Assembly (NCBI GenBank): GCA_037349105.1
Contig: JAYJMM010000019.1
Span: forward strand, 2,911,501-2,975,500
DNA: 64,000 nt
DNA from: Limnomonas spitsbergensis
Lineage: Eukaryota > Chlorophyta > Chlorophyceae > Chlamydomonadales
Direction: 5' to 3'
The notes beneath the pieces were generated by a model. That model was not told where the DNA came from, did no database searches, and was given only the letters and a program-made list of their open reading frames with translations. Shown one piece after another: positions 51,961-63,040 of this stretch. The first letter of the stretch is position 1. Every line of letters begins with the position of its first letter. The translations under genes were made by a program, and so were the position numbers.

Positions 51961-52385
51961 ACAGTGCGGGATACGGTGAGGATTGGTGTCAATGGCTCAG
52001 GACGTTACACCTCGTTGTACCTCAATAAACCCAATTCACTGACTTTCTCAATAAACCCGATTCACCGACTCTCTCCATTCCCTTTGCCACGTTGTAGGGC
52101 TACCCCAACGAAGAGTCAACAATGAGGAAGCCTGAGTCTTGACAGTGTCTTGCATCCCTATCCCTGAGCCAGCCTAAAACGCATGACAGGGTCCCAGATT
52201 ATATATGTTACAGTGTCAGGGCAGAGTGCATGGGAGCATGCGTTTGCACGAGCCCTCTAAGCAGGAATCAATGCATCAACAAAGGAGCTGCATCGGAGCC
52301 TAGGACTCTACACCACCGGCTCACGGCCTTGGCCAGTGTTAGTTTCAGCACACACCAGACCTACTTTCGATGGCTGCCGGGGAAT

Positions 52386-53235
52386 GGGCTACTGGCCTAT
52401 GGGCTACCGGCCTATGGGCTACTGGCCTATGGGTTACCGGCCTATGGGCTACCGGCCTATGGGCTACCGGCCTTTGGGCTACCGGCCTATGGGCTACTGG
52501 CCTATGGGCTACCGGCCTATGGGCTACCGGCCTATGGGCTACCGGCCTATGGGCTACCGGCCTATGGGCTACCGGCCTATGGGCTACCGGCCTATGGGTT
52601 ACCGGCCTATGGGCTTTTGGCCTATGGGCTACTGGCCTATGGGCTACCGGCCTATGGGCTACCGGCCTATGGGCTACTGGCCTATGGGCTACCGGCCTAT
52701 GGGCTACCGGCCTATGGGCTACCGGCCTATGGGCTACCGGCCTATGGGCTACCGGCCTATGGGCTACCGGCCTATGGGCTACCGGCCTATGGGCTACCGG
52801 CCTATGGGCTACCGGCCTATGGGCTACCGGCCTATGGGCTACCGGCCTATGGGCTACTGGCCTATGGGCTACTGGCCTATGGGTTACCGGCCTATGGGCT
52901 ACCGGCCTATGGGCTACCGGCCTATGGGCTACCGGCCTATGGGCTACCGGCCTATGGGCTACCGGCCTATGGGCTACCGGCCTATGGGCTACCGGCCTAT
53001 GGGTTACCGGCCTATGGGCTACTGGCCTATGGGCTACCGGCCTATGGGCTACCGGCCTATGGGCTACCGGCCTATGGGCTACTGGCCTTTGGGCTACCGG
53101 CCTATGGGCTACCGGCCTATGGGCTACCGGCCTATGGGCTACCGGCCTATGGGCTACCGGCCTATGGGCTACCGGCCTATGGGCTACCCGCCTATGGGCT
53201 ACCGGCCTATGGGCTACCGGCCTATGGGCTACCGG
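52386..53235 (+). repeat. 15-bp minisatellite, ~57 copies
   Basis: Unit GGGCTACCGGCCTAT, extremely uniform; nearly all change is C/T at ACCGG versus ACTGG. Because 15 is divisible by 3 and the unit has no stop in four frames, long spurious open frames with 5-residue periods (Tyr-Arg-Pro-Met-Gly and others) run through it. The right edge runs into a D-family copy whose CTACCGGCCATACGCC resembles the unit. Confidence 0.95.
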
Positions 53236-53600
53236 CCATACGCCGATGGAGACCGAAACTTGACCGGCCAATGGGCAGTGTCCCAAGCACTGGTGCTTGC
53301 CTTGCAAATCCCAGCTGGCCGTAGGCCAGGTGGTAGCTGAAGTGTAGCTGATGCACCCAGAGATAAATCGTGACTAGCATGCCACCAGAGCCACAAAACA
53401 TCACAGTTGCATGGCGCCTGCTCAGTGTCTCTTTTGGGGGCATGAGGCCACCTTTGGCTGGCTTCCCTGCAGCTGCTAGATGCCCGATCGGGTGCAAACC
53501 TGGACCGGCCCACGGCCGGTGGCCAAAGCAGCATGGCTGGCCACAAACAGGGCTCCGGCCCTACGCCGGAGTGTAGCTGACAAGTAGCTGAGTCACGGAG
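53236..53600 (-). mobile_element. Two dispersed element D copies (reverse)
   Basis: CTTGACCGGCCAATGGGCAG near 53261 ending at GTAGCTGAAGTGTAGCTGAT, and TGGACCGGCCCACGGCCGGT near 53502 ending at GTAGCTGACAAGTAGCTGAG. Both carry the AACCT/ACCGGCC..GGCC core and the GTAGCTGA tail seen in reverse copies elsewhere (9620, 42921, 60335). Confidence 0.6.
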
Positions 53601-53689
53601 AAGTAATCACTGCACTTGCTCGCACCTCTTCCCGCTGCCGGATACCCCGCAAATCAGAAATATGGGCGGCGAACCTGGGTTCCCATGAA

Positions 53690-54270
53690 CCCGAGCAGCT
53701 ATGGGAGCTGAGGCAGGTGACAGGTGAAGAGAGTGAGCCACCTGGACAGCAGCAGCCGTGAGAGCTGATGTGGCGAGTGCGGCCGGCTGTGCTGACGGTT
53801 GGGGGGGTCTTTTGGGCACCTGCAGGTCCCCCATGACAGCAGCAGCCAGAAGAGCTGATTGGGCGAGTGCGGCCTGCTGACTTGACGGGTGGGGGTCTCC
53901 ATTGGGGGTCTCTTGGGTCATTGTGGACATGAGAGCTGTTAAAGCCGGTGTGGACATTGGAGCTGATGGGGCAAGTGTGACCATAAGAGCTGAGGCCAGT
54001 GCCGCCTTCTGATCCGATGGGTGAGGGGCTCCAATGGGCGCCTCGTGGTCCCCGATGACCTGAGATGCTATGAGAGCTGAGGTGGGTGTGGACATGAGAG
54101 CTGATGAGGCCAGTGCCGCCTGCTGATTCGATGGGTAGGGGTCTTCATTGGGCGCCTCGTGGTCCCCGATGACCCGAGATGCTATGAGAGCTGAGGTGGG
54201 TGTGGACATGAGAGTTGATGGGGCGGGTGCCGCCTGCTGCGCCGATGGGTAGCGGGTCCCGCAGGGCGAC
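53690..54270. repeat. ~123-bp tandem repeat with open frame
   Basis: Units contain GATGGGTAGGGGTCTTCATT, GGGCGCCTCGTGGTCCCCGA and GAGAGCTGAGGTGGGTGTGG; two are full 123-bp copies, others partial. The minus strand stays open through the block (53607-54680). On the plus strand the unit echoes a possible acceptor GCGGGTCCCGCAG/GGCGAC at 54261, followed by an Ala/Ser-rich open segment to about 54460. Which strand, if either, is coding is unresolved. Confidence 0.6.
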
Positions 54271-54460
54271 GTCATGAGCAGCCTGGGTTCCAGCAGGGCA
54301 GCCGCAACAGCTCGCGGGCGATGCAGTGCCCTGGCTTCCGATCTAGCGTTAATGCAGGCCCTCCATGGCCTAGTGAGCAGCGGGAGTGACGCAGCAACGG
54401 GCGGGCCTCGTGGCGCCGTAGTGAGCAGCCGTGGGTATGGCTGCGGGTGTGCATCAGGTG

Positions 54461-55680
54461 GGCAGTGAGTTGTGGAGGGACGCGGAGGTAGCCAAGCTGC
54501 CCTTCTGATTTGGCAGCAGTGCAGGACTGAGGTCCCAGGGAGTGCTGGATGTGCCTGGAGCAGATGCCCAGGCGGTCCTGGTAAGAAGGCTGCGTGCGGT
54601 GGCTGTGCCTGTGAGGCTGTCGCAGTGGCCCAAGGCGGGATGAGTTGGGGAGTATGCCAGATAAGTAGAGAAGTATGCATCTGGGTAATGCAACCTTTGA
54701 TAGCGGCTGCTGTGGCTGCAGGGGTGCATCAATCGGCTCTTATGCATGCAACCGTGAAATTTAGCTGTCATCAGTTTGTCAGTGGAGCCCGCGATGGTGG
54801 TCTGTTCGCCCCCCTTGGATCGTGCAATGCAGCCAATAAACTGTATGAGCCCTGCCCACCGAGTCCCGCCACCCGAATGCACGAAAGGCGAGTTGCCAGA
54901 TCAGACGGGTCGAGATGAGAGCTTGCCGGCTGTGGATGACGTAGTTCAAAATCAAGGTAACATGTAGGTTTGTGAGGATGTAAGGCAAAAGTAAAGCAGG
55001 CTGGCGATTAGAAAGCACTTTTCGTCATTTCTGCATTATATGTCGTCATGCTTGTCCACGTCAGATTCGAACTGACCACCCGACCGGTGCAACCGACTCA
55101 CCCGCATGCGCAATCGGCTGCACGGACATGTCCGCGGACAACACCGACTGAGGAGTGGTGATGAGAAGCAGGGGCTCTTTGTCTTCCATCCTCCTGGTCC
55201 AAAAACAAAAAACTTGTTGAGACCAGATGTGGTAAGCTGTCGTCAAGCTGTACAATTTCGGGTGATGGGGTGTTTCCAGTTGGTATTTACCCCTCACGCT
55301 TCGGACGTCCTCCAGGGTGCTATCGGGCAGCCAATCCGAAGCCCATCGAGAATAAAATCATGAGTGGCCCCAGCAGCAGCTTGCTCCACCAACCTCTAAC
55401 GGTTGTAGACCAGGCTGTAGCTGCAATATGGCTGAAGCGTGCTTCATCATTTGATAGTGGTTGGGATGCCATGAGGATTGTTGGCCTGAGCTCAGATCTG
55501 ACGTTGTACTCCATGGCGTACAACATGGCATGTTGTAAACATGGCATTTCACCATATTCTCTGCATTTGACGGTGTGATGTGTGATGTGTCGCTATGTAG
55601 CGCTTTTGTGCTGCATGTGGCCTTGTACGGAGCTATTACTTTGCATGTGGCGTTTTTTTGCTTGGCCGCGAGAGCGCCCC
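54461..55680. other. Interval without recognised feature
   Basis: No exon or strong repeat is supported here. Short open frames on both strands have no family signal or consistent splice partners. Confidence 0.35.
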
Positions 55681-55689
55681 AATGATCAG

Positions 55690-56341
55690 AAGGGAGAAGA
55701 GAATAAACTAAAAGGGGGCAAACAACAACAACAACAACAAAAGAAAGGACCAGAAGAGAAGGCCGGAAAGGCCAAAGACACCGGCCTCAGAAACCCTGGG
55801 GACTTACCCTCAATAATGCCCACAGCACAGTCCACAAAAGCAAGTGCGTCCCACCCATGCTCAGCCTGGTACAACTGGTGGAAGTTAGTGGCAGCGCCCG
55901 GAGGACCTGCCCACCCCCGCTCCCGTAACTGCTCCCTGACAGTCTGACACTAGGGCACTGGAAGCACACATGCAGCGCATCCTCTACCTGCTCGCTATCC
56001 CCCCGTGCCCAACACCGCTGGCAGCAGCATGCCTGTCGCCGCTGACCGTTGCGCCGTCCTCTGGTATCAGCAGTGCTGATCGCGCCAAGCCGTAGTCGCA
56101 AATTGATGCGCACACAAGCACACTCCCTCTGACTAGTGCGGCTCTTGGCTTGCGCCAGCACGGCACCCGCCGTGGACTGGAACCAGGCGCGGTAGGTCGC
56201 CGCAGATCTGTGCTCGGTAGTAGGGTCCCTGGGGTCCCCACCGCCGCTTGCGTCCAGCCGTGCTTGCTCGTAGGCTGCGTCATTATCTTGTACCACGTCG
56301 ACAAACAAAAATTCAGCTAGGGGAGTCATGGGAGCAGGCAC
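55690..56341 (-). pseudogene. Non-LTR retrotransposon reverse transcriptase C-terminal fragment
   Basis: The minus-strand frame from 56341 reads AATYRAWFQSTAGAVLAQAK, LRLRLGAISTADTRGRRNGQ and CCCQRCWARGDSEQVEDALH followed by VCFQCP. The C-x2-C...H-x4-C pattern with an E/D-DALH centre is typical of the zinc-binding tail after reverse transcriptase in LINE-type elements. Near 55870 the reading shifts: the continuation HGWDALAFVDCAVGIIEGKS is in another frame, so the copy is frameshifted and dead. A short CAA/ACAACA stretch near 55722-55742 follows. No RT catalytic motif lies in the window. Confidence 0.5.
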
Positions 56342-56732
56342 AAGAGGAAAGAAAGGATAGCAAGTTCACCCACCAAACAACAAGAACACGAACACAAATG
56401 TCAGTCAAACCGTATCTTCTGCCCCTGGAGAGACAAGCCTTGAAAAAGCTCATCTACAACTTGCACAAAAGCAGGGCCTCCCACCCCTGCATGTGGGCTC
56501 ATTGACGCCCTGTCAGGTTGGGGGGAAAGGAAAGGCTAGAAGAAAGACAGAGAAGACCACAAATGGCAAAGAAAAACACCCCTCCACAATACGGAAAGGC
56601 ATACTGAAGGATCCTTGCCTCTGAAAGCAAGATAGGGACAAAAAGGACGCTAGCCAGGTCGTGGGAGGCGAAAAGAGACGGCAGGCTAGGGCCCTGATGT
56701 GTAACGTCATTACTTTTCTTTGGACGTTACAA

Positions 56733-57920
56733 GGTGTGAGGCCGGCCGCCCAACCCTAGGAACCCTGAGACGCTGACACACACAAAAACAGCCCGGGTGC
56801 GCATGGGGCCCTCGTCGACAGCTGAGAAAAGGCAAGCATGAACAGGCAAGGAACACGACCAACGAGCACTCACACGGCCGCACTAACTCATGCATAAAAA
56901 ATTAGATGAAGGTATACGAAAAACTGTTACCCTGCCACGACACCCCTCTAGCTATAGCACACTGTCACCAAAATCCCCCCGAAAGCGGGCAAAGGGCGAA
57001 TTAATCCCTGAAGGCATGGTCCCCTACCCACAAAGACACAACTAAAAAACTAACAGCCAGCCAAAAGGCCCAAACTACCCCGAGGCCCGCACAACACGAA
57101 GCAAAAACCGCGAAAGAGGACAAGCACAACCGAAACCAGGACTAAGTTACATAGGGGGCGAGAAGGGGTACAGCAACCCAAAGATTCAAGTACATGTTCA
57201 AAAACATATAGGGATGCCTCCCGGGGAGCAGCTGGCGCCTTCAGGCAGACATTGAACATCCTCTTGGTCACAAGTCACCAAGTTGGTGACCACCAGCTTG
57301 GCCCAGGGTAACTGGGCCGAGAGGCCCAGCCGACGGGCCTACAAGAAAGTGGGCTTAAAAGCCTGGTGGGTGACACGCTCCCTAGGATCCGAAGAGCTAT
57401 GGAAGGCCAATTTCACTCCCTTCAGCTTGCACCGTGCGTGGACCAGGGCCTCCGCCTGGGCCAGGGTTTCTACACAAATTAGGTCATTGACACTTCATTC
57501 ATCCGACCAAAAGCAACAGCTCATGGTTATTAGTAACTTCGCCTTTTCGATGGGAGCACTATGTTCCACAAATTCAGTTTGAACTTGATGCCATCTTGGG
57601 AGTGATGTTTAGAGCGCCGGTACTTCCCATCATGTTCGTGTGTTCGTGACTTATGATCTCATGCACTGATCACGTGCAATCCCAGTAAAGTCGGGTGGGC
57701 ATCCCTTGGTGGGTGTACACAATGTTTTTCTACCTTCCGTTTGGTCTGGCAGCCTTGGCTTGCACTCAACGACCAGGCTGCGACACCAAATATTTCCCAT
57801 TTACCTCGAAATTTCCTGTCCCCTGGTATTTGTTTCGTGATGTCCTTCCAACCCTTTAGCTAGGCGTCCACGCGGCCGAGCATTTTTTGAGCAGGGCCCA
57901 GAGGTGTAACGTCATTGACT
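56733..57920. mobile_element. Longer copy of dispersed element family R
   Basis: Left end ACAAGGTGTGAGGCCGGCCG and right end GAGCAGGGCCCAGAGGTGTA then ACGTCATTGAC match the short element at 1410-1690 in order and orientation. On the minus strand 57250-57480 contains ICVETLAQAEALVHARCKLK and KLAFHSSSDPRERVTHQAFK before a stop, a coding-like relic of unknown type. Just outside the left end a second GTAACGTCATTAC word lies at 56701-56712. Confidence 0.45.
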
Positions 57921-58463
57921 CACCGGCCAGGCAGCTTCACCGACTGATGACTACTGACGATAGATGCTGATGGACATAGCCGAATGTGACTGTGTGTGAG
58001 AGCTTGGGGGTAAGATCATCTCCTCCCGTGACACCAGATCAGCACATCTTAAAATTTATCTGCTAGTCAACCAGCAGAAAAAACAGTGAAAACGTGGCCC
58101 ATCCCCCCTTAATGGACCTCTGTGACTCCACTTCGGCATCACTCCAGTTCAGGGCCATGCAAAACTGGCTCAAGGAAAATACGCAGGGGTCAGCGCAAAG
58201 CGTCAAGATTGTCACAGGGATGGGAGAGTCACGGGCTACTGGTCAGCGCATATAGCCCACGCGACACTGAAGCATGCACACACCACGCTCAGAGAAACAC
58301 AGCCACAGCGTCCAACAGATGGCAACAAGCGTGCTAGCTCCTTGCCCCGGCAGAGCTAATACACCAGACCAGCTCATCCCCGCCTGCTGCTCCTGAAGCA
58401 GGCGGGCCAGGTCCTGCCAGGACAGCACGCCTATCATTCCGCAGGTATGTCACAAGCCTCCAC

Positions 58464-61067
58464 TTATGCTGCGACGATGCTGCACTCCACCTCCAGGCCA
58501 GGTGGGGGTACCCACTGCATCATGGCCTCCACAGCCTGTGAGGACAGGTTCTTCAGGTCTACCAGACGATGGTGGGTACGGACCTGCATGCCGGGAGGAA
58601 GATGATCAGGGGTAACGAGGGGTGAAATTGAAGACAAAAAGGGTTGGCCTGTGAGGACAGGTTCTTCAGGTTAACCAGACCATGGTGGGTACGGACCTGC
58701 ATGCCGGGAGGAAGATGATCAGGGGTGACGAGGGGTGACAAAGAAGTCAATGAGGGTTGGCCTGTGAGGACGGGCGCTTCAGGTCTACCGGAAAGGGGAC
58801 ACAGCATTCAAAAAGGTTTCCCTGGTTTCTGTGGCATGATGTGGTTTCTCCTTCACGACTAGCTACACCTGCTCGCCTCATTCGGCAGTGCCTCGTCTAA
58901 TCAATCCAAAACAGATGTGTCAGTAACCATCGCCATAGCACCATAAGTGGATTGACTAGAAGAGGCACTGCCATCAGGCAGAAGAGAAAGGAGCGTGAGA
59001 GAGAGCATCCCAAGCAAGTGCTTCCAAAAATAGGTACCAGTAACAGCTGCGCATGAGCTCCTGCCCCAATCAGATCACACTCGTAGGGAGCCAGGTCTCC
59101 ATAAGCCCAGGGGGGCTGAAGGGAGCCTTCCATCCCAATTGTGTCTCTTTTGGCGCATTCCCATCCAAAGACTTCTGAACCGCCGCCCACATGCAGATGG
59201 CTGACACACCAACGAATGATAACCATACCAGCATACTCTACACACCAGCATGCCCTGCATGTACTCAGATGTGAGTACAAAATACCCAATACATATAAAA
59301 ATATACGCCTCAGGCTTGCCCTTCCGACAAGCCATGCAGTGCTTTTACCCTCGCCAGAAAGAGTGATACTGATGCACAGGCTATACTGGCAAAGCAAACG
59401 TGCACAGGAGAGGCCTATCATGTGCACATGGGACAGATGTGGAGGAGGGGAAGCATGTCCAATCCATGCACGCCATACCAACAAGACACAACAGGCTTCT
59501 TCTTGTGTCTGAATTAAGCGGCATCAGCAGTACATCTAGGGAAACAGAAACCCTGTCGAGAGGAGCAGGTGCTAGCCAGGCCTGTCTCAAAAAGAACAAC
59601 AATCAGCAGGTGTGTACACTAGGTGAAGAACGTAGGCAAGACAAACAGAGAAGGCACGGTCAAGAAGAACAGAAAAGGCAGGGCCGGCACGAAAAGTGTG
59701 ATGTGACGTATCCCTCCAAGACATGACAGGCCTGACGCGCAGTGTGCTTCTGCGGGAGGGCAGCGGGCCTGCGGGCCACGCCTCGGGGACGCAGTCGACC
59801 CTAAAAGTGTTATGACCTCTTCCAACCCTGGAAAACCTCAACAAAATCTTAGACATCTGGGCTACTGACGACGTTTGTAAACATTGCATGATGAGGTGTG
59901 GGCCTCAAGGTTAGATGCAATTCATACCACAAGGACTGGACCAGCATCTGCGGCTGTCTTGAGGCTGCCAAGGGAATCAAATCTGAGCTTAAATTTTCCG
60001 CCTGAACCACAGCCTGGAAAACAGACCATGACAGCAAGGTTCTCGGCAAACACGGAGTCCCTTATGACATGCCTTCTCTGTTGGAGCTAATATCTGTGAG
60101 AGGCTTGATAGAAAAAAGGCTCAGGGGAACTTGGGGTTCAAAGCAGCGCGGTCCCTGTCTCGCTGAACCTCAGAGGCTCCATGGGGGCGCGGGTTCTTAA
60201 GGCTAACAGCGCTAATTTGAGTGTGCTCCAAACTAACTACTGGGGACGACCGGGCGGCACATCTTGACCGGCCTACAGCCAGTGGCCTGAGCAGGAAGGC
60301 ATACTGGACCAAACCACCACCCCCATGGGCTATGATGTAGCTTAAGAGTAGCTGAAGCACCCTACAATGATCAGCGTGGCTCATGGACGATCCAGCTGCA
60401 GGGGCATGTAGTCCCAGCTATTGCACAGCCCCCATGCTGGCATGACAGCAGTGACAGTAGGGGTTCAGAAGGTTTTCACAAGTGCTATGTGCGTACATCC
60501 ATTCATGAACCAATAAGCTGCTAAAGAAACTGACCCACTTGCACGATTTCCAAGTTCAAAGTATGGCTTGAGACCTCCAGCAACGAGGATTACAAGACTG
60601 CTGATCTACATGCCCTGCTCAGGCTCTCTCCTTGCACCACCCCGCACCTCGAAGTGCTCGCGGGCATCCTTGTCGACGTGGGGGGAGCGCAACACGCAGA
60701 AAATCTTCCTGCGCGTAGGGAGCATGACGGGGCCGGCGAAGTCGACACCGGTTGCAGTGGCCACTGCCCTGATCTGCTCCACAGCGTCCTTGAGGAGCGT
60801 GATGTCATAGCCGCGCATCCGCACGCGTAGCTTCACGCTCTCTGAGGAGATAGGGGCAGAGGCTGCTCCAGTGCTGATGTCCACATCGTCCGCATACTCT
60901 GTGAAGTCAACCTTGTAGGGCACCTCGGTTTCGCTGGACCTAGCAACGAAAGCGGAGGGGCTACGAGCCGCTGACCTCAAGGAGATGGGGGCGACCACCA
61001 GGCGGCAAGCCGACGGCCTAACGCTGGTGAAAGGCTGAACCCGGGAGCGATGGGCGAGGGCTTGCAT
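58464..61067 (-). CDS. Chloroplast 30S ribosomal protein S10 (uS10c)
   Basis: Two exons on the minus strand: 60648-61067 and 58464-58583, joined GAG/GTGCGG...ATGCAG/GTCCGT; 179 residues. Residues 1-45 ([20 protein letters not shown]...) are basic, Ser/Ala-rich and lack acid, a typical chloroplast transit peptide. The S10 core runs from ~79: [49 protein letters not shown], then [20 protein letters not shown] and an acidic C-terminus near PPGLEVEC. The C-terminal extension beyond RTHxRL is the plastid type rather than mitochondrial. uS10 sits in the head of the small subunit. The start at 61067 gives the transit peptide; the frame is open further upstream but that part is not S10-like. The 2,064-nt intron carries decayed copies of exon 2. 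The gene is divergent from UBL5, with 578 bp between starts. Confidence 0.92.
58584..58795 (-). pseudogene. Decayed 113-bp copies of S10 exon 2 plus acceptor
   Basis: The exon-2 5' half (CCTGTGAGGACAGGTTCTTC..GGTGGGTACGGACCTGCATG on the plus strand) and ~60 bp of intron recur exactly 113 bp away (58648) and again 113 bp further (58761, partial). The first copy keeps the acceptor and reads [17 protein letters not shown] before running into intron sequence; the second lost the RTHH part. Confidence 0.85.
60220..60385 (-). mobile_element. Dispersed element D copy (reverse)
   Basis: CTTGACCGGCCTACAGCCAG followed by TGGCCTGAGCAGGAAGGC and the tail GTAGCTTAAGAGTAGCTGAA. It lies in the S10 intron. 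Same layout as copies near 30960-31030 and 23285-23395. Confidence 0.55.
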
Positions 61068-61645
61068 TTTTCTTAACGACTGTGGCACAAATGGCTGGTT
61101 GCGTTTATCCAATCCTGTGAGGGTCCAGGGTACAAGTTGTACACGCAGGGTTTCTGGGCGATGGGCGGGGTGCCAGATGAGAGAGCATATATTACTGACC
61201 TCACCAGCTCCTCCGCTCACACTCATCATTATTTAAAAGATTTCCAAAGGTGCACCAAACATACATAGGTACCACCCTTGCGTTTTCCTTATCGCCTACA
61301 CCCAGGCAGTCGACTGCCTCGTTCTTTATCTGAATTGGTGGTATATATTGACGAGAGAAGTTGCCAGTTGAAGGCTTGAAGGTAAATTCGTTTTCGCTTT
61401 GGAGCTACTGCCAGACACCTGTCTGCGTATTACTTTCCAGCATGTTCTTCCTCAACTGACCTTGAATCAACAGCGCCTGTACACGCCTTTTGCGTTCTAT
61501 TGCATGAAAGATGTTGGGCCTGAATTCCATGGCTCCCGAGGCAATGTTGCATGTCACCATTCCACACTGCTCACCAACGAATATCTCCACACTTCATGTG
61601 AACTACAGAGAGGCTACTGCTCACGAGCGTGCACAGAGGAGTCAG
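61068..61645. promoter_or_regulatory. Shared divergent promoter region, S10 / UBL5
   Basis: 578 bp separate the two start codons. TATA-like words lie at 61185-61193 (CATATATTA, AATATATG-type when read towards S10) and 61341-61350 (GTATATATTG, towards UBL5), with an ATTGG at 61334. No experimental mark is available; the TATA assignments are suggestive only. Confidence 0.35.
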
Positions 61646-62209
61646 ATGATTGAGGTTATCCTCAACGATCGGCTTGGGAAGAAGGTGGGCCAGGCAGGAC
61701 GTGCCGCATGTTGCATGGCCGCATGGCATGTGCTGGTTAATTCTTTCATTAATGTAGTCTGGCCTTAATTATCTTCCGCGGGCATTGTTAGCTAATCGAG
61801 TAAAGGAATGCATCACTCTAACCTTGGTAGGCGCCATGCCCATGTTCACCCATGCGCCCATGCTGCCCGTATTGTTCCCCCTTCGTGCACATTCGCAGCC
61901 ACCCATGCACCCATGTCATGAATGTACTAATATATTACTCATCATTGTACAATTCTTGTCTCCACTGCCATTGCCACTATCATCTCTGACCTGTGCACAA
62001 TTCCAACACGCTCCTGCCTGCAATAGGTGCGAGTGAAGTGCAACGAAGACGACACCGTTGGTGATCTCAAGAAGCTGGTCGCAGCACAGACCGGCACGCG
62101 GCCCGAAAAGATCCGGATCCAGAAGTGGTACACGATCTACAAGGACCACGTGACGCTGGCGGACTACGAGATCCATGACGGCATGGGACTAGAGCTGTAC
62201 TACAACTGA
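61646..62209 (+). CDS. UBL5: Ubiquitin-like protein UBL5 / Hub1
   Basis: Two exons: 61646-61684 ([13 protein letters not shown]) and 62027-62209, joined AAG/GTGGGC...CAATAG/GTGCGA in phase 0; 73 residues, exactly the length of UBL5/Hub1. Exon 2 gives [60 protein letters not shown]. The Tyr-Tyr pair before the last residue and the absence of a C-terminal Gly-Gly are diagnostic of the family, which binds partners non-covalently. Hub1 binds spliceosomal Snu66-type proteins and affects use of weak or alternative 5' splice sites in yeast, and is essential for splicing in several eukaryotes (family knowledge). Its 342-nt intron is unusually clean for this locus, with no junction duplication. Confidence 0.95.
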
Positions 62210-63040
62210 TCGGGTCGGACCTAGCACGGTGCCACAACTGAGTGGGGTCGATGGGGTCTTCCAAATCTCTTTGGGCGCAAGGGACTGGTACAGAAGTTGT
62301 TGAACTAATTTGTTTTAAATATGGATGTCGCGCAGATACTGTCTCTGCAGTTTCTGGACCTATGAGGCTACCAGTCATGCACGGTGCTCACGTTTGATAA
62401 GACCCCGGTACCTCGTAGTCTAACATAGGTAGACCCCATCAGGCCCACTGAGTTGGATGTTTGCCCATTGGTGATCGTGTCGAGGCTATTTTGGAGAGCC
62501 CTTTCATGACCAATTGATTATTCTCCTGCTTGTTGTCAACAGAGATGGTCGTCCATGGTATTTTTTGTATACTGAATGGTAGCTACATTTCAGGGACATC
62601 CAGGCCTGTGACTGAGGGTCATGTAGCTGCATGCCCTGCTCCTTGGCTTGGGTAGCCTCACAGTAAGGATTTGACTCCTTTAAGAACAGCAGTAGCCGCT
62701 CTGCTGACCCCTGAGTCTTACGGGCACCGATCATAACACTGACGGGCTTTCTGCACATCTTGCTGGGCATGCCCTACTGTCCTACCATTTAAAATTGGGG
62801 AGCTTTGAAAGGGACCGCTTCTGGCAGGTTCTTAAACACACACAATAGTATCCGCCTCCTGGTATTGCAACACCATGTATGTTGCACCGGTCTGTCTACA
62901 AGGAAGATCTCTGAGTCTACAGCGCTTACGACCATCTATCAGGATTTTATGTGTCAAAAATTCAGTATCAAGGTTTGCAACTGGGGTAAGCTCCGTATGG
63001 CTGCAGAGGAGAGAGACGTTGAGGAGTTGTTGGAAGTAGT
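62210..63040. other. Downstream of UBL5, nothing recognised
   Basis: The UBL5 3' UTR lies at the left. No further exon is supported; a minus-strand open frame (62504-62770) has no family signal. Confidence 0.4.

Noticed and set aside
52230..53340. Four overlapping 300-360-codon open frames with 5-residue repeats
   Set aside because: Products of a uniform 15-bp repeat lacking stops; no non-repeat coding part, and frames are open on both strands.
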